From Psychromonas sp. MB-3u-54 (GTDB taxonomy: Bacteria; Pseudomonadota; Gammaproteobacteria; Enterobacterales; Psychromonadaceae), in NCBI RefSeq assembly GCF_002836415.1, contig NZ_PJBP01000086.1, positions 19,807-83,806 of the forward strand: DNA of 64,000 nt, in the 5' to 3' direction. The notes under the pieces were generated by a model, which was not told where the DNA came from, did not search any database, and saw only the letters and a list, made by a program, of their open reading frames with translations. The position numbers and the translations under genes are program-made. This document shows, piece after piece, positions 33,360 through 45,400 of the stretch; the first letter of the stretch is position 1; every line of letters starts with the position of its first letter.

Positions 33360-33530
33360 GTAGTTTATGGCATTTAGCTGGTGCGTTTTAATGACGCATG
33401 AAAGTGCAAATATTGAGTCAGTTGATTATTTGTTGAAGATTGATAGCCAGGCGAGGTTAAGCGCCAGTGAGATTATTAAACGGGATTATTTATGCTGAGT
33501 AGTTTGTGGAACTTAGGCGCATTTATCGTC
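33262..33530 (+). repeat. 139-bp tandem duplication across the dxr-rseP junction
   Basis: Copy 1 spans 33262-33400 and copy 2 starts at 33401. GATTGATAGCCAGGCGAGG begins at 33299 and again at 33438, and ATGCTGAGTAGTTT at 33353 and 33492, all exactly 139 bp apart. Copy 1 holds the real dxr end plus a dead rseP start (MLSSLWHLAGAF then stop); copy 2 holds a non-coding dxr end plus the true rseP start. Since 139 is not a multiple of 3, the two frames were uncoupled. Confidence 0.92.
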
Positions 33531-34889
33531 GCATTAAGCATTCTGGTGGCTGTTCATGAATTTGGACATTTTTGGGTGGCAAGAAAATGCGGCGTGAAAG
33601 TTCACCGTTTTTCTATTGGCTTTGGTAAAGTTTTATTTAAATGGTTTGATAAACAGGGAACCGAATTTGCTGTTGCAGCGATCCCTCTCGGTGGTTATGT
33701 TAAAATGCTCGATGGCCGAATCGACAAATTAAGTGCTGGGGATGAAGCATTTGCCTTTGATCAAAAAACCGTTTGGCAGCGCATTGCAATTGTTTCTGCA
33801 GGACCTGTTGCTAATTTTATATTAGCCGTTATTGCCTTCTTTTTTATGTATATGATCGGCGTGAACAGCGCTAAACCTATCGTTGAAACAACAGAGTTCA
33901 ACAGCCCCATGAGTGTTTTACAAGACGAAAAGCACTTTCAAGTGGTTGCTATCAACAACCAAGCGGTTGAAGATTGGGATTCATTGAACTTAGCATTGGT
34001 TAATCAAATTGGTGAAAATCAGTTTAATATCACTATTCAGCCGCTAAAAGACAGCCATCAGCCACTAAAAAATAACAATGCTGGACTCTCCAGTGAACCT
34101 ACAAAAAGTTTCACTGTCTCATTGCAGGATTGGCAATTTGATCCCAAAACAGAGTCAATTATTAGCAGCTTAGGTTTTATTCCCTATCGGCCTGCGATCT
34201 ATTTAGAGGTTGGGCAACTGACTAAAGGCGGGGCAGCAGACAAGGCCGGTTTACGAATCGGTGATAAGTTATTAAGCATTGATGGTGAGAAATTAAACAA
34301 TTGGCAGCAATTTGTCGCGCTTATCCAAAAAAATGCACAGCAAACGCTGCAACTTGAAATCGAAAGAGGCACAATAACACAAACAGTTAAGCTGACACCG
34401 GCAGCAAGAAAGCTTGAATCTGAACTTATTCAAGGGCATATTGGCGTTTCCCCTGCAATGGAGACTTACCCGGAAGAATACCGGGTTAAACTGCAATTTG
34501 GGCCATTAGCCGCACTGGATCGCGCCATTGAACAAACCGGGGTGCTTACAAAGTTAACTTTTAATACCATAGTAAAGCTGGTCACTGGCGATATTTCAGT
34601 TAAAAATCTCAGTGGACCGGTCGCAATTGCTAAAGGCGCCGGTATGAGTGCAAATTATGGTATTGAATATTTTTTAGGATTTTTAGCCTTAATTAGTGTC
34701 AACTTGGGATTAATGAATTTAATTCCTCTGCCGGTATTAGATGGCGGGCACCTGTTATACTATTTTTTCGAAGTTGTGACGGGAAAAGCGGTTCCAGAAA
34801 GGGTGCAAGAGATAGGATTTAGAATAGGTGGCGCTATTTTAATAACCCTGATGCTGATTGCTATACTGAATGATTTTGATTTATTATAG
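33492..34889 (+). CDS. rseP: Site-2 intramembrane protease RseP
   Basis: A 465-residue inner-membrane zinc protease that cleaves RseA to release sigma-E during envelope stress, and clears remnant signal peptides. The zinc motif HEFGH is at residues 22-26, and the second metal-ligand motif PVLDGGHLLYYFF is near the C-terminus. Two PDZ-like domains lie between (the second around ADKAGLRIGDKLLSIDGE). It starts in the second copy of a duplicated junction, so it has lost the translational coupling to dxr that the sequence suggests once existed. Confidence 0.96.
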   Translation: MLSSLWNLGAFIVALSILVAVHEFGHFWVARKCGVKVHRFSIGFGKVLFKWFDKQGTEFAVAAIPLGGYVKMLDGRIDKLSAGDEAFAFDQKTVWQRIAIVSAGPVANFILAVIAFFFMYMIGVNSAKPIVETTEFNSPMSVLQDEKHFQVVAINNQAVEDWDSLNLALVNQIGENQFNITIQPLKDSHQPLKNNNAGLSSEPTKSFTVSLQDWQFDPKTESIISSLGFIPYRPAIYLEVGQLTKGGAADKAGLRIGDKLLSIDGEKLNNWQQFVALIQKNAQQTLQLEIERGTITQTVKLTPAARKLESELIQGHIGVSPAMETYPEEYRVKLQFGPLAALDRAIEQTGVLTKLTFNTIVKLVTGDISVKNLSGPVAIAKGAGMSANYGIEYFLGFLALISVNLGLMNLIPLPVLDGGHLLYYFFEVVTGKAVPERVQEIGFRIGGAILITLMLIAILNDFDLL

Positions 34890-35091
34890 AACCTTCGGAA
34901 CCATCGTTTAACTCATGATGGTATTGAAACTTAGGTCATTAGTTTATAAACGCCACATCTTTTATATTTGGTTACCTATTCCAGTTGTTTAAGGTTTTAC
35001 TTAAGTCTCATGCTGGCGGTTTCCTCAAAAATGATGTGCTTAGTAAGTACAAAAAACACCCTATAAGTGTTGTAAAGGATTAGCTAATAAA

Positions 35092-37500
35092 ATGATTAAG
35101 AAATTTTTACTTACTGGTGCATTGGTAATCGGCAGTTGTATTTCGGGATTTTCCTTTGCGGAAAAATTTACCGTTTCTGATTTGCAGTTTGAAGGTCTGC
35201 AGCGCGTGACTTTAGGTGCTGCGTTGCTCAGTTTGCCTATTCGGGAAGGTGATGCCGTTGACGATTATGCATTAGGAAAAGCGTTAAAACAGCTTTATGC
35301 CAGCAGTTACTTTGAGTCTATTGAGTTACTCAGAGAGGGGGATGTTTTAATATTCAAAGTAAAAGAACGCCCGACCATTAGTAATGTAGAACTCTCCGGA
35401 AACAAAAAGCTCACTGAAGAACAAATCTTTGATTCGCTTAAATCATCAGCGCTGAAAGTGGGTGAATCTCTGGATCGTACCACTCTCTCGGGAATTGAAA
35501 AAAGTCTTGAAGATTTTTATCATAGTGTAGGTAAATACAGTGCCAAAGTTGAGGCCGTGGTGACGTCATTGCCACGTAATCGTGTCTCGATTAAATTTAG
35601 ATTTAAAGAAGGCCGCACGGCAAAAATTGAGCAGATAAATATTGTCGGCAACAATGCTTTTACGGATCAAGATTTATTAAAACGCCTGACCCTAGGTGAT
35701 TCCGGCGGTTGGTGGGACTTCTTTGCTGATGATGCCTACCAAAAACAGAAATTGGCGGGTGACCTTGAAGTTATCAAAAGTTATTATTTAGACCGTGGTT
35801 ATATTCGTTTTGCTATTGATGAGTCACAGGTAGCATTAACGCCCGATAAAAAAGGGGTTTACGTTACGGTTAATATTAATGAAGGGAAAATATACAGCGT
35901 TTCTGATGTTAATTTTATCGGCAATCTGCTCGGTTATGATGATGATATTGCCTCACTTGTCCCTTTTAAGCGCGGTGATATTTATGCGGCTTCCGAGGTC
36001 ATATTTACAGAGCAAAGTATTCGCAAGTACTTTGGCCGTTTAGGCTATGCCTATCCGCAAATCACCACTTATCCTGAAGTTAATGATGCGACCAACAGTG
36101 TTGTTATCAATTTTTCTGTGGATCCAGGATCGCGCGGTTATGTACGGCACATCAATATCTCCGGCAATACGACAAGCAAAGATGTGGTTATACGCCGCGA
36201 GATGCGCCAAATGGAAGGCGGTTGGTTATCAAGCGAAAATATTGAAACCTCAAAATCGCGCTTAAATCGGCTCGGATTTTTCTCCAAAATTGATATTAAT
36301 ACGGAAAGAATAAGTGATGATTTAGTTGATTTAAACCTTAACGTCGAAGAACAGGCTTCCGGTTCATTTAATGCAGGTATCGGCTATGGTACTGAGTCCG
36401 GAATGAGTTTAACTGCAGGGATACAGCAGAATAACTTTTTAGGCTCGGGTGATAAAGTTGGCTTTGAAGTAAAAACCAACCAATATAATCTCAGTGCAAA
36501 TGTTAACTATACAACGCCTTATCTGACTAAAGATGGCGTCAGTGCCGGTGGTCGTCTTTTTTATGATAAATTTGAAGCGGGCGACGCAAATATTGTTGAT
36601 TATACCAATACAACCTACGGGGTGCGTTTAAATAGCGGTTTTCCGGTGAATGAAACAAACCGTTTAGGGTTTAGTGTCGGTTGGGAAAATAACGGTATTT
36701 CACAATTAAATTCCTATGATCAATTTAAGACATTTTGGGATATTTATAAACCCTATCTAGAGTCCGATAACTCAGCAACATTTCAGAACTTTGATATCTC
36801 GGCTAATTGGACAAGAAATAATTTAGATAAAGGGCAGTTAGCGACTCAGGGGACTAAGCATTCTCTGTCGAGTAAAATAACGGTTCCGGGTTCTGATTTA
36901 CAGTATTTTAAAATTAATTTTAATATTAGTCATTATCAGCGCATTACCGAGTCGGGAGATTGGACGACTTTAGTCAGAGCCTCGGGAGGATACGGAAACG
37001 GTTATGGACAACTTGAAGGTAATGATCAGATTTTACCTTTCTTTGAAAATTATTATGTTGGCGGCTACCGGACCCTGCGTGGTTTTGCGAGTAATACCGT
37101 CGGTCCTCGTTCTCTATATGTCAACAATGGCAATGTATCATTAACCGATAATGCAGTGGGTGGTAACGCTAAGTATACCCTGAGTGGCGAAGTGATTTTC
37201 CCTGTCCCCTTTTTAGATGAGGCTTATGCAAGGCAGGCGCGCACCAGCTTATTTGTTGACGCGGGCGAGACTTGGGACACCGAATTTAATTATGATGATT
37301 ATAGTCAGCTCGGTTGTGTCTCTAATTGTGCTTATTTTGCCGATTATTCTAAACCCGGCAGGATTCGCGTCTCGGCAGGTACTCAAATCACTTGGGTATC
37401 GCCAATGGGACCGTTAATATTCACGCTGGCATGGCCTTTAATCGAATATGAGGGCGATCAGACTGAAATGTTCTCATTTAATATCGGCGAAACTTTCTAA
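35092..37500 (+). CDS. bamA: Outer membrane protein assembly factor BamA
   Basis: An 802-residue Omp85 protein. The signal peptide ends near SFAEK (residue 24). Five POTRA domains fill about residues 25-420. The C-terminal barrel includes the lid-loop signature GGYRTLRGF (near residue 658) and ends in the expected aromatic residue (NIGETF). BamA inserts beta-barrel proteins into the outer membrane with BamB-E. It follows rseP by 202 bp, with skp next, the usual order. Confidence 0.98.
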   Translation: MIKKFLLTGALVIGSCISGFSFAEKFTVSDLQFEGLQRVTLGAALLSLPIREGDAVDDYALGKALKQLYASSYFESIELLREGDVLIFKVKERPTISNVELSGNKKLTEEQIFDSLKSSALKVGESLDRTTLSGIEKSLEDFYHSVGKYSAKVEAVVTSLPRNRVSIKFRFKEGRTAKIEQINIVGNNAFTDQDLLKRLTLGDSGGWWDFFADDAYQKQKLAGDLEVIKSYYLDRGYIRFAIDESQVALTPDKKGVYVTVNINEGKIYSVSDVNFIGNLLGYDDDIASLVPFKRGDIYAASEVIFTEQSIRKYFGRLGYAYPQITTYPEVNDATNSVVINFSVDPGSRGYVRHINISGNTTSKDVVIRREMRQMEGGWLSSENIETSKSRLNRLGFFSKIDINTERISDDLVDLNLNVEEQASGSFNAGIGYGTESGMSLTAGIQQNNFLGSGDKVGFEVKTNQYNLSANVNYTTPYLTKDGVSAGGRLFYDKFEAGDANIVDYTNTTYGVRLNSGFPVNETNRLGFSVGWENNGISQLNSYDQFKTFWDIYKPYLESDNSATFQNFDISANWTRNNLDKGQLATQGTKHSLSSKITVPGSDLQYFKINFNISHYQRITESGDWTTLVRASGGYGNGYGQLEGNDQILPFFENYYVGGYRTLRGFASNTVGPRSLYVNNGNVSLTDNAVGGNAKYTLSGEVIFPVPFLDEAYARQARTSLFVDAGETWDTEFNYDDYSQLGCVSNCAYFADYSKPGRIRVSAGTQITWVSPMGPLIFTLAWPLIEYEGDQTEMFSFNIGETF

Positions 37501-37576
37501 GCATTTATTTATACTAATTCCACTGACTAAGTGGCGTGATTTTTTCAATAATTTTCAATTATCAAGGAGCTAAAAG

Positions 37577-38089
37577 ATGAAAGCGTTTTTTAAAATAGTT
37601 ACATTAGCCGCAACACTGGTTTTCGTTCCCTACACGAACGCGGCACAGGCAGTACAAAAAATTGCCGTAGTATACCCGTCAAAAATCATGCAGGAATCTC
37701 CGCAACGTAACAAGATTATTAAAAAATTAGAAAATGAGTTCAAGGGCCGTTATCAAGCTCTGCAGCTGTTAGAAAATGAAATTAAGAAATTAGAAAAAAC
37801 ACTTCAGCGTGATGCCGAATTATTAGGTAAAGGTAAAGTGACCGCGATGAAACGTCAGGTTGAGGTTAAAGTATCTGAGTACAAATTAAAACGTAAAGCA
37901 TTTGAAGAGGATAACCGTCGTCGTCAAGGTGAAGAGCAGCAAAAAGCATTAATTGTACTGCGTGACGTTATCAATAATATTGCAGCGCAAGACGATTACG
38001 ATATTATTCTTAATGGCGAGCAAATTGTTTTTTCTAAAACCACACTTGATATATCTGATCGCGTTATTAAAGAAATTAGCAAAAAATAG
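37577..38089 (+). CDS. skp: Periplasmic chaperone Skp (OmpH)
   Basis: A 170-residue secreted chaperone with a signal peptide ending near TNAAQA (residue ~23). The rest is long charged helices (residues ~45-130, rich in Lys, Glu and Arg), the tentacles of the trimeric jellyfish-like Skp, with the [19 protein letters not shown] body strand before them. It holds unfolded outer membrane proteins for BamA, whose gene is directly upstream. AAGGAG precedes the ATG. Confidence 0.93.
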   Translation: MKAFFKIVTLAATLVFVPYTNAAQAVQKIAVVYPSKIMQESPQRNKIIKKLENEFKGRYQALQLLENEIKKLEKTLQRDAELLGKGKVTAMKRQVEVKVSEYKLKRKAFEEDNRRRQGEEQQKALIVLRDVINNIAAQDDYDIILNGEQIVFSKTTLDISDRVIKEISKK

Positions 38090-38099
38090 GTTATCAAGT

Positions 38100-39122
38100 A
38101 TGGAGTACAATTTAGGGCAATTAGCAAAACAACTTAATGCACAACTGGTCGGTGATGCTGATCTCAAAATATATCGACTTGCAACTTTTGAAAAAGCCGG
38201 GCAGGGTGATATTACTTTTGTCTCGGATAAAAACTTATTGACCAGATTAGATGAATGCAACGCGAGTGCGATTGTATTGCCGAATTTTTTTAAACAAGGC
38301 TATCAAGGCAATGCGCTGTTTATGGAAACCCCCTATGTGGGTTATGCATTATTAGCCAGGATTTTTGATACGACGCCAAATCCGCAACCTGCTATTGCCG
38401 TTTCAGCACAGATTCATAAAGATGCAATAATAGGTCATAATGTGACTATTGCGCATAATGTGGTGATTGAAGAAGGGGTGGTGATTGGTGATAATTGTCA
38501 AATTATGGACAATGTTGTCGTTGGGCAGTACAGCACTCTGGGAGAGAAAACCAGAATTTACCCTAATGCCACTCTTTATCATCAAACTGAGTTGGGTAAG
38601 CGCTGTATTATTCATGCGAATGCGGTTATCGGATCCGATGGTTTTGGCAATGCGCCATATCAGGGGACTTGGATTAAAATTCCGCAAATAGGCAAAGTCA
38701 TTATTGGTGATGATGTTGAAATCGGGGCTTCAACAACGATTGATCGTGGCGGGCTATCGGATACGCTGATTGGAGATGGCGTCAAAATTGACAATCAATG
38801 TCAAATTGCCCATAACGTTTCCATTGGCGCACATACTGCAATAGCAGGTGGATCAAACATTGCGGGCAGTACCAAGGTAGGCTCGAACTGTATTATAGGC
38901 GGATCCGTTGCCATGAATGGCCATATAACCATTGCAGATAACGTCGTGGTTACGGGTGACAGCATGGTAATGCGCAGTATTACAGAACCGGGTATTTATT
39001 CGTCCGGCGTACCAGCACAAAAAAACAAAGCATGGCGTAAAACAACCGCTTATACATTAAAGATTGATGATCTATTTAAACGTGTGAAAGCACTTGAAAA
39101 ACAACTAAAAGATAATACTTAA
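38100..39122 (+). CDS. lpxD: UDP-3-O-acylglucosamine N-acyltransferase
   Basis: A 340-residue lipid A enzyme adding the second (N-linked) acyl chain. An N-terminal uridine-binding domain ([16 protein letters not shown] to ~residue 100) is followed by a left-handed hexapeptide-repeat helix (e.g. [20 protein letters not shown]) and [22 protein letters not shown] with the catalytic His. The start at 38100, 10 nt after the skp stop, matches the family; a longer upstream frame only overlaps skp. Confidence 0.96.
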   Translation: MEYNLGQLAKQLNAQLVGDADLKIYRLATFEKAGQGDITFVSDKNLLTRLDECNASAIVLPNFFKQGYQGNALFMETPYVGYALLARIFDTTPNPQPAIAVSAQIHKDAIIGHNVTIAHNVVIEEGVVIGDNCQIMDNVVVGQYSTLGEKTRIYPNATLYHQTELGKRCIIHANAVIGSDGFGNAPYQGTWIKIPQIGKVIIGDDVEIGASTTIDRGGLSDTLIGDGVKIDNQCQIAHNVSIGAHTAIAGGSNIAGSTKVGSNCIIGGSVAMNGHITIADNVVVTGDSMVMRSITEPGIYSSGVPAQKNKAWRKTTAYTLKIDDLFKRVKALEKQLKDNT

Positions 39123-39135
39123 GGAATAAAAAATC

Positions 39136-39588
39136 GTGACCAACGAATTAAATTCACTAGACATCAAAGAGATCATGGATCTTTTACCGCATCGTTACCC
39201 TTTTTTACTGGTCGATCGCGTGCTTGACTATGTACCTGGGAAAAGGCTGCATGGTATTAAAAATATCTCTTTTAATGAGCCCCAATTTACCGGGCACTTT
39301 CCGGGAACACCTATTTATCCCGGTGTAATGATCCTTGAATCATTAGCACAAGCAACCGGTGTACTGGCCTTTGCAACCTACGGAAAACCCGCTGTAAATG
39401 AACTGTATTTTCTGGCATCAATGGATAAAGTGCGCTTTAGAAGACCCGTTGTACCCGGTGATGTTTTAGATCTTGAAGTCATCTACCTTAAGGATCGCCG
39501 TGGCATGGGTAAATTTGAATGTGTCGCAAAAGTGGATGGACAAGTCGCCTGCGAAGCGATGATCATGTGTGCAAGAAGAGAGATTTAA
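39136..39588 (+). CDS. fabZ: 3-hydroxyacyl-ACP dehydratase FabZ
   Basis: A 150-residue hot-dog dehydratase. The active-site His and Glu are H54 ([11 protein letters not shown]) and E68 (MILESLAQ), at the same positions as in E. coli FabZ. It dehydrates 3-hydroxyacyl-ACP in fatty acid synthesis and competes with LpxA/LpxD for 3-hydroxymyristoyl-ACP. The start is GTG at 39136 after AAGGA. Its TAA overlaps the lpxA ATG (TAATG). Confidence 0.97.
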   Translation: MTNELNSLDIKEIMDLLPHRYPFLLVDRVLDYVPGKRLHGIKNISFNEPQFTGHFPGTPIYPGVMILESLAQATGVLAFATYGKPAVNELYFLASMDKVRFRRPVVPGDVLDLEVIYLKDRRGMGKFECVAKVDGQVACEAMIMCARREI

Positions 39589-40376
39589 TGACTAAAAAAA
39601 TAGCAATGATTCATCCAACGGCGATTGTGCATGAAAATGCCATCATTGGAAAGGATGTCGAAATTGGACCTTATACAATTATTGGTGATCGTGTTGAAAT
39701 TGGTGATAATTGCTGGATAGCACCACATGTTGTTATCAAAGGTCCGACCAAAATGGGTAAAGGCAATAAAATTTACCAGTTTGCTTCAATCGGAGAAGAT
39801 TGCCAGGATCTGAAATATAACGGTGAAGAAACTTTCCTGGAGATTGGTGACAATAATGTTTTTCGTGAAAGTTGTACTATTCACCGCGGAACGGCTCAGG
39901 ATCAGGGCACGACGCGGATCGGTAATCATAATTTACTGATGGCTTATGTGCATGTAGCGCATGATTGTGTACTGGGTGATAATATTATTTTATCAAATAA
40001 TGCCACCTTAGCCGGTCATACTAAGATCGCGAATAATGTCATTATAGGCGGTCTTTCTGCCCTGCATCAATTTACCCGTGTTGGTGAGTTTGCCATGATT
40101 GGCGGCTGCTCTGCGGTCAACAAAGACATTCCGCCGTACTTTATGGCGACGGGAAATTATGTGGAAGCGCAGGGTGTTAACTCGGTCGGGTTAAAACGCA
40201 GTGGTTTTGACAGTAAAGCTATTATGGAAATAAAACGCGCTTATAAAATACTTTGCCGCGAAGGTAATACGCTTGCGCAGGCAAAACTTAAAATTGCAGA
40301 AAAATTAGCTGGTTGTCCGGAATTACAGGTTTTATACGATTTTATCTGTGAAGACAGTCGCGGCATTGTCCGTTAA
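39588..40376 (+). CDS. lpxA: UDP-N-acetylglucosamine acyltransferase
   Basis: A 262-residue hexapeptide-repeat acyltransferase, the first enzyme of lipid A synthesis and the same length as in E. coli. [21 protein letters not shown] starts the beta-helix, and [17 protein letters not shown] carries the catalytic His (His125 in E. coli). The C-terminal helical part ([20 protein letters not shown]) is also conserved. The ATG shares a base with the fabZ stop, which supports this start and translational coupling. Confidence 0.97.
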   Translation: MTKKIAMIHPTAIVHENAIIGKDVEIGPYTIIGDRVEIGDNCWIAPHVVIKGPTKMGKGNKIYQFASIGEDCQDLKYNGEETFLEIGDNNVFRESCTIHRGTAQDQGTTRIGNHNLLMAYVHVAHDCVLGDNIILSNNATLAGHTKIANNVIIGGLSALHQFTRVGEFAMIGGCSAVNKDIPPYFMATGNYVEAQGVNSVGLKRSGFDSKAIMEIKRAYKILCREGNTLAQAKLKIAEKLAGCPELQVLYDFICEDSRGIVR

Positions 40377-40407
40377 GCATTTTGTACTGTGGTTTTATAT
40401 TTGAAAT

Positions 40408-40430
40408 AGGCTCATTAGAGCCTTTTTTTT
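40408..40430 (+). terminator. Terminator between lpxA and lpxB
   Basis: AGGCTC, loop ATTA, GAGCCT, then seven more Ts (40424-40430). It is a classical intrinsic terminator inside what is normally one lpx operon, so lpxB may rely on read-through or on a promoter in the 17 nt beyond or within lpxA. Confidence 0.8.
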
Positions 40431-40447
40431 TAAGAGCGAATTGAAAT

Positions 40448-41590
40448 ATGAATAAACCCTTGAGAATCGGTTTAATTGCCGGAGAAGCTTCAGGTGACAT
40501 CCTAGGTGAAGGTTTAATTAAAGCATTAAAAATACATTATCCCGATGCTGTTTTCGAAGGGATCGCCGGGCCAAAAATGATTGCTCAGGGCTGTACTGCT
40601 TTGCATCCGCTGGAAGCTTTGTCGGTGATGGGATTTGTCGAAGTACTGGGTAAATTAAGCAGTATTTTGCGTATTAGAAAATCTATTATCAAGCATTTTA
40701 TCGCTAACCCGCCGGATATTTTTATCGGTATTGATGCGCCGGATTTTAACCTGACGGTTGAGCTGAAATTAAAACAGCAATCTATTAAAACGATTCATTA
40801 TGTCAGTCCTTCTGTCTGGGCCTGGAAACAGTGGCGTATTCATAAAATTGCTAAAGCCACGGATCTGGTCTTAGCTTTTCTGCCCTTTGAAAAAGCGTTC
40901 TATGACCGATTTGATGTACCTTGCCGGTTTGTAGGCCATACGCTTGCGGATCAATTACCGCTGCAACCTGAAAAGCAACAAGCACGGCAAGTGCTGGGCC
41001 TTCAGGCCGATGCTAAATTACTGGCCATTTTACCCGGCAGCCGAAAAGCCGAGGTTGAAATTTTAGGCCCTATATTTTTACAGTCGGCAGCGTTACTCAG
41101 CAGAAAATACCCGGCCTATAAATTTATTGTCCCTATGGTTAATGCGGCGCGTAAAAAACAACTTTTAGCGCTGCAGCAACAATATGCTCCGGATTTGCCT
41201 CTGCAGATTTTTGACGGGCAGGCGAGCGCTGTTTTACAATCAGCCGATGCGGTATTACTTGCCTCGGGCACGGCAGCATTAGAAGCAATGCTCGCCAAAG
41301 TGCCGATGGTGGTTGCCTATAAAGTGAACCTTCTCACTTATGTTATTGCCAAAGCCTTAGTGAAGGTTAAATACACTTCACTGCCGAACTTAATTGCCGA
41401 TCAAGAAATTGTAAAAGAGCTCAGTCAATATAATTGTACCGTGGACAATATAGTCGCAGCATTAGAGCCCTTATTAGGCCAGGATAACCATGAAATGATC
41501 AATACTTTCATCCAATTGCACAAGTTGATTCGCTGTGATGCCGACCAGCAAGCAGCCCAGGCTGTGGTTGATCTAATAAATAAAAAATAG
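40448..41590 (+). CDS. lpxB: Lipid-A-disaccharide synthase
   Basis: A 380-residue GT-B glycosyltransferase that joins UDP-diacylglucosamine and lipid [14 protein letters not shown] opens the N-terminal domain, [15 protein letters not shown] and [14 protein letters not shown] are family hallmarks, and the C-terminal nucleotide-binding part has [22 protein letters not shown]. It acts as a peripheral protein on the inner membrane. Unusually a terminator hairpin separates it from lpxA. Confidence 0.97.
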   Translation: MNKPLRIGLIAGEASGDILGEGLIKALKIHYPDAVFEGIAGPKMIAQGCTALHPLEALSVMGFVEVLGKLSSILRIRKSIIKHFIANPPDIFIGIDAPDFNLTVELKLKQQSIKTIHYVSPSVWAWKQWRIHKIAKATDLVLAFLPFEKAFYDRFDVPCRFVGHTLADQLPLQPEKQQARQVLGLQADAKLLAILPGSRKAEVEILGPIFLQSAALLSRKYPAYKFIVPMVNAARKKQLLALQQQYAPDLPLQIFDGQASAVLQSADAVLLASGTAALEAMLAKVPMVVAYKVNLLTYVIAKALVKVKYTSLPNLIADQEIVKELSQYNCTVDNIVAALEPLLGQDNHEMINTFIQLHKLIRCDADQQAAQAVVDLINKK

Positions 41591-41607
41591 ACCTAATAGA
41601 GCGTAAT

Positions 41608-42222
41608 ATGAGTAAGTTAAAAATTGATTTCCCTGCGGTTGTATACCCCGATTTCAGCTTGATTGCCGGTGTTGATGAGGTGGGGCGAGGCCCCTTAGTC
41701 GGCGACGTGGTGACCGCCTGTGTTATTCTGGATGCCAATAATCCCATATCGGGTTTAGCCGATTCGAAAAAACTCAGTGAAAAGAAACTGGCGCTGTTGT
41801 TTGATGAGATTCAGGAAAAAGCCCTGTATGTGGCCGTAGGCCGCGCCTCACCTTTGGAAATAGATGAGCTTAATATTTTGCATGCGACTATGCTGGCGAT
41901 GCAGCGTGCGGTTGATAATCTAAGCATTCAGCCGGAATTTGTCTTTATTGATGGCAACCGTTGTCCTGAATTGAGCATGCCCTGTGAAAGTGTTGTAAAA
42001 GGGGATGCGCGTGTTGCCGAAATAAGTGCGGCATCTATTATTGCTAAGGTCACTCGGGATCGGGAAATGTGTGAATTAGATAAACAATATCCACAATATG
42101 GATTTGCTAAGCATAAAGGCTATCCTACCAAAGCGCATTTTGAAGCAATCGAAAAACACGGTGTGACAGCCGAATATCGTAAAAGTTTTAAACCCGTTAA
42201 AAAGATATTGGGTTTGTTATAA
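41608..42222 (+). CDS. rnhB: Ribonuclease HII
   Basis: A 204-residue RNase H2-type enzyme that removes ribonucleotides and RNA primers from [18 protein letters not shown] carries the first acidic pair (D23, E24); [30 protein letters not shown] and the [15 protein letters not shown] region are standard. It is 17 bp behind lpxB. The 3' end of the gene is imperfectly repeated after its stop (42237-42317). Confidence 0.96.
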   Translation: MSKLKIDFPAVVYPDFSLIAGVDEVGRGPLVGDVVTACVILDANNPISGLADSKKLSEKKLALLFDEIQEKALYVAVGRASPLEIDELNILHATMLAMQRAVDNLSIQPEFVFIDGNRCPELSMPCESVVKGDARVAEISAASIIAKVTRDREMCELDKQYPQYGFAKHKGYPTKAHFEAIEKHGVTAEYRKSFKPVKKILGLL

Positions 42223-42317
42223 TAGTGCATTTCGCAGCAATCGAAAAACACCTGTATACCGTAAAAATTTTAAACCCGTTTAAAAGATACTGGATTTGTT
42301 ATAATAGTGCATTGAAG
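42145..42317 (+). repeat. Imperfect duplication of the rnhB 3' end
   Basis: GCAATCGAAAAACAC in rnhB at 42145 recurs at 42237; the following codons recur as CGTAAAAATTTTAAACCCGT and TTTGTTATAATAGTGCATT (42220 region and 42302 region). The second copy lacks about 10 bp and does not code. It lies between rnhB and dnaE. Confidence 0.85.
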
Positions 42318-42409
42318 AAAATGGCTATTACAATTGCTAAATTTTTAAGCAGTTAAACACCAGCGGATCTGTTATTCAAATAATAGTAAAGTTATAAAAT
42401 CGAGATTGT

Positions 42410-45400
42410 ATGTCAGCAGAGCAAAGCACAAGTATTTCAACTAACCAGCCAAAGTTTATTCACTTAAGAGTGCACAGTGATTATTCTATGGTCGATGGTG
42501 TCACTAAAATAAAACCCTTAGTAGCGAAAGCCGCCGCATTAAATATGCCGGCATTAGCTATCACCGAACAGACTAATTTTTGCGGTTTGGTTAAGTTTTA
42601 CGGTGCAGCCCATGACGCCGGTATCAAGCCGATTGTGGGTGCTGATTTTTGGGTGAAAAGTGAACTGCTTGCCGATGAACAGTTTCGTATTACGGCACTG
42701 GCAATGGATAATGACGGTTATAAAAATCTGACCGAATTAATCTCTAAAGCTTATTTACGGGGCCATGTTGGAGGCCGTGCTGTGATTGATCTGGCCTGGT
42801 TAGCTGAGCATAATCGAGGCATTATTTTACTTTCCGGCGGTAAAGATGGCGATCTGGGTAAAGCATTATTAAAAGGTAACCACGAGCTTGCGGTTGAAAT
42901 TATTCAGTTTTATCAACAATACTTCGCGCAGCGTTATTACATCGAATTAATACGCACCAATCGCCTTCATGAAGAAACCTATCTGCATTACGCCTTAGAT
43001 TGGGCTGAAAAATACCAGCTGCCCGTTGTTGCAACCAATGAAGTCGTTTTTGCCGATAAAGCGCTTTACGATGCCCATGAAATTCGGGTTTGTATTAATC
43101 AGGGTTATACATTGGGTGATAATCGCCGTCCTAAACAATACAGTGATGAGCAATATCTTCGCAGCCAGGAGGAGATGTGTGAACTTTTTTCAGACATTCC
43201 GGAGGCGCTTGAAAACAGTGTTGAAATCGCCAAACGCTGTAATGTGACGCTGCGCTTAGGTGAATATTTTTTACCTGATTTCCCAACGGGTGATATGTCA
43301 ATAACAGACTATTTTTGTGATGTTTCACGGCAAGGTTTAGAAGACCGTTTAGCCATTTTGTTTGATAAAAATTCGCCTGACTTTGCCGATATTCGCATCC
43401 CCTATGATCAACGTTTACAAATTGAATTAGACGTGATTAATACCATGGGGTTTCCCGGGTACTTTCTAATCGTGATGGAATTTATTCAGTGGAGTAAAGA
43501 TAATAAGATCCCTGTTGGACCCGGACGGGGTTCAGGTGCCGGGTCATTAGTGGCTTATGCACTGAAAATCACTGATCTTGATCCCCTGGAGCTGGAATTA
43601 CTGTTTGAACGATTCTTAAATCCGGAACGTGTTTCGATGCCCGATTTTGATATCGATTTCTGTATGGACAGGCGTGATGAAGTGATCGATCACGTTGCTG
43701 AATTGTACGGGCGAGACGCAGTATCACAGATCATTACCTTTGGCACTATGGCGTCAAAAGCGGTAATACGCGATGTCGGTCGAGTATTAGGGCATCCCTA
43801 TGGTTTTGTTGATGGGATTTCCAAGCTTATTCCGCCGACACCGGGTATGACCCTCAGCAAAGCATTTGCAGAAGAGCCACGTTTACAGGAACGTTATGAC
43901 GGCAGTGAAGAGGTACGCGCATTAATTGATATGTGCCGCACCTTAGAGGGGACCATTCGTAATGCCGGTAAACATGCCGGTGGTGTGGTTATTTCGCCAA
44001 CCACTATTACCGATTTTGCGCCTTTATATTGTGATGAGCTGGGTAATAACCCGGTGACCCAATTTGATAAAAATGATGTTGAAACCGCAGGGTTAGTAAA
44101 ATTCGACTTTCTGGGCTTACGTACTCTGACCATAGTGCAATGGGCGCTGGATATGGCCAATGCGCATAAAGATGCGCGCGGTGAAGAGCCTATCTTCATT
44201 GAAAAAATCTGTCTTACGGAACCCGCCTGTTTTGAGCTGTTAAAACGTTATGAAACCACTGCGGTATTTCAGTTAGAGTCGCGCGGCATGAAGGATCTGA
44301 TCCGCCGCCTGCAGCCCGACAGTTTCGAGGACATGATAGCCTTAGTGGCACTGTTTCGTCCGGGCCCCTTGCAGTCGGGCATGGTAGATAACTTTATTGA
44401 ACGTAAGCATGGTCGGGAGGCGGTTTCTTTCCCCGATGAAAAATGGCAGCATGAATCCTTAGAAGAAATTTTATCCCCGACCTACGGCATTATTCTCTAC
44501 CAAGAACAGGTTATGCAGATTGCGCAGGTGTTATCGGGTTACACGCTTGGCGGGGCAGACATGCTGCGCCGTGCGATGGGTAAGAAAAAACCTGAAGAGA
44601 TGGCCAAGCAGCGTGAAACCTTTGAGCAGGGTGCAATTGATAATGGGATTGATGGCGAACTCGCTATGAAAATCTTTGATTTAGTTGAAAAATTTGCGGG
44701 TTATGGTTTTAATAAATCGCATTCTGCGGCCTACGCGCTGGTATCCTATCAAACGCTGTGGATGAAAACCTTTTACCCTTCCTATTTTATGGCCGCTGTT
44801 ATGTCGGCAGATATGGATAATACCGAAAAAATCGTTACCTTAGTGGCGGAATGTCAGAGTATGGGACTGGATCTCGGTCCCCCGGATGTAAACGAAGGTT
44901 TATTCAAGTTTAATGTCGATCCTGATCTGCGTATTATCTACGGTATCGGCGCGGTTAAAGGCGTTGGAGAAGGCCCCGTTGATGCGATTATCGAAGCGCG
45001 GACAGCGGGCGGTAAATTTATCGATCTGTTTGATTTTTGTAATAGAATTGATCTTAAACGCTGCAATAAACGCATTTTAGAAAAACTGATTTTGGCGGGC
45101 GCCCTCGATAAACTCGGTCCGCACCGTGCCGCTTTGATGGAAACGCTACCGAATGCCCTGAAGTCTGCACTGCAGCATAAAAAAGCGGAATCCTTTGGGC
45201 AAAGTGATCTTTTTGGTGTTCTAACCACGGACAGTGAAGAGATTGCAGATAAATTTTCCTCGGTAGATAAATGGCCGGAGAAACAATGGTTAGCGGGTGA
45301 AAAGGAAACCCTGGGTTTATATCTGACGGGTCACCCCATTAATCAATATGAAACAGATATCCGTGCTTTTCATTGTCTAAAACTCGCTAACCTGGTGGCT

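Noticed and set aside
37953..38099. An upstream extension of lpxD overlapping skp
   Set aside because: Known LpxD proteins begin at the [12 protein letters not shown] sequence; the extension is the skp coding region read out of frame.
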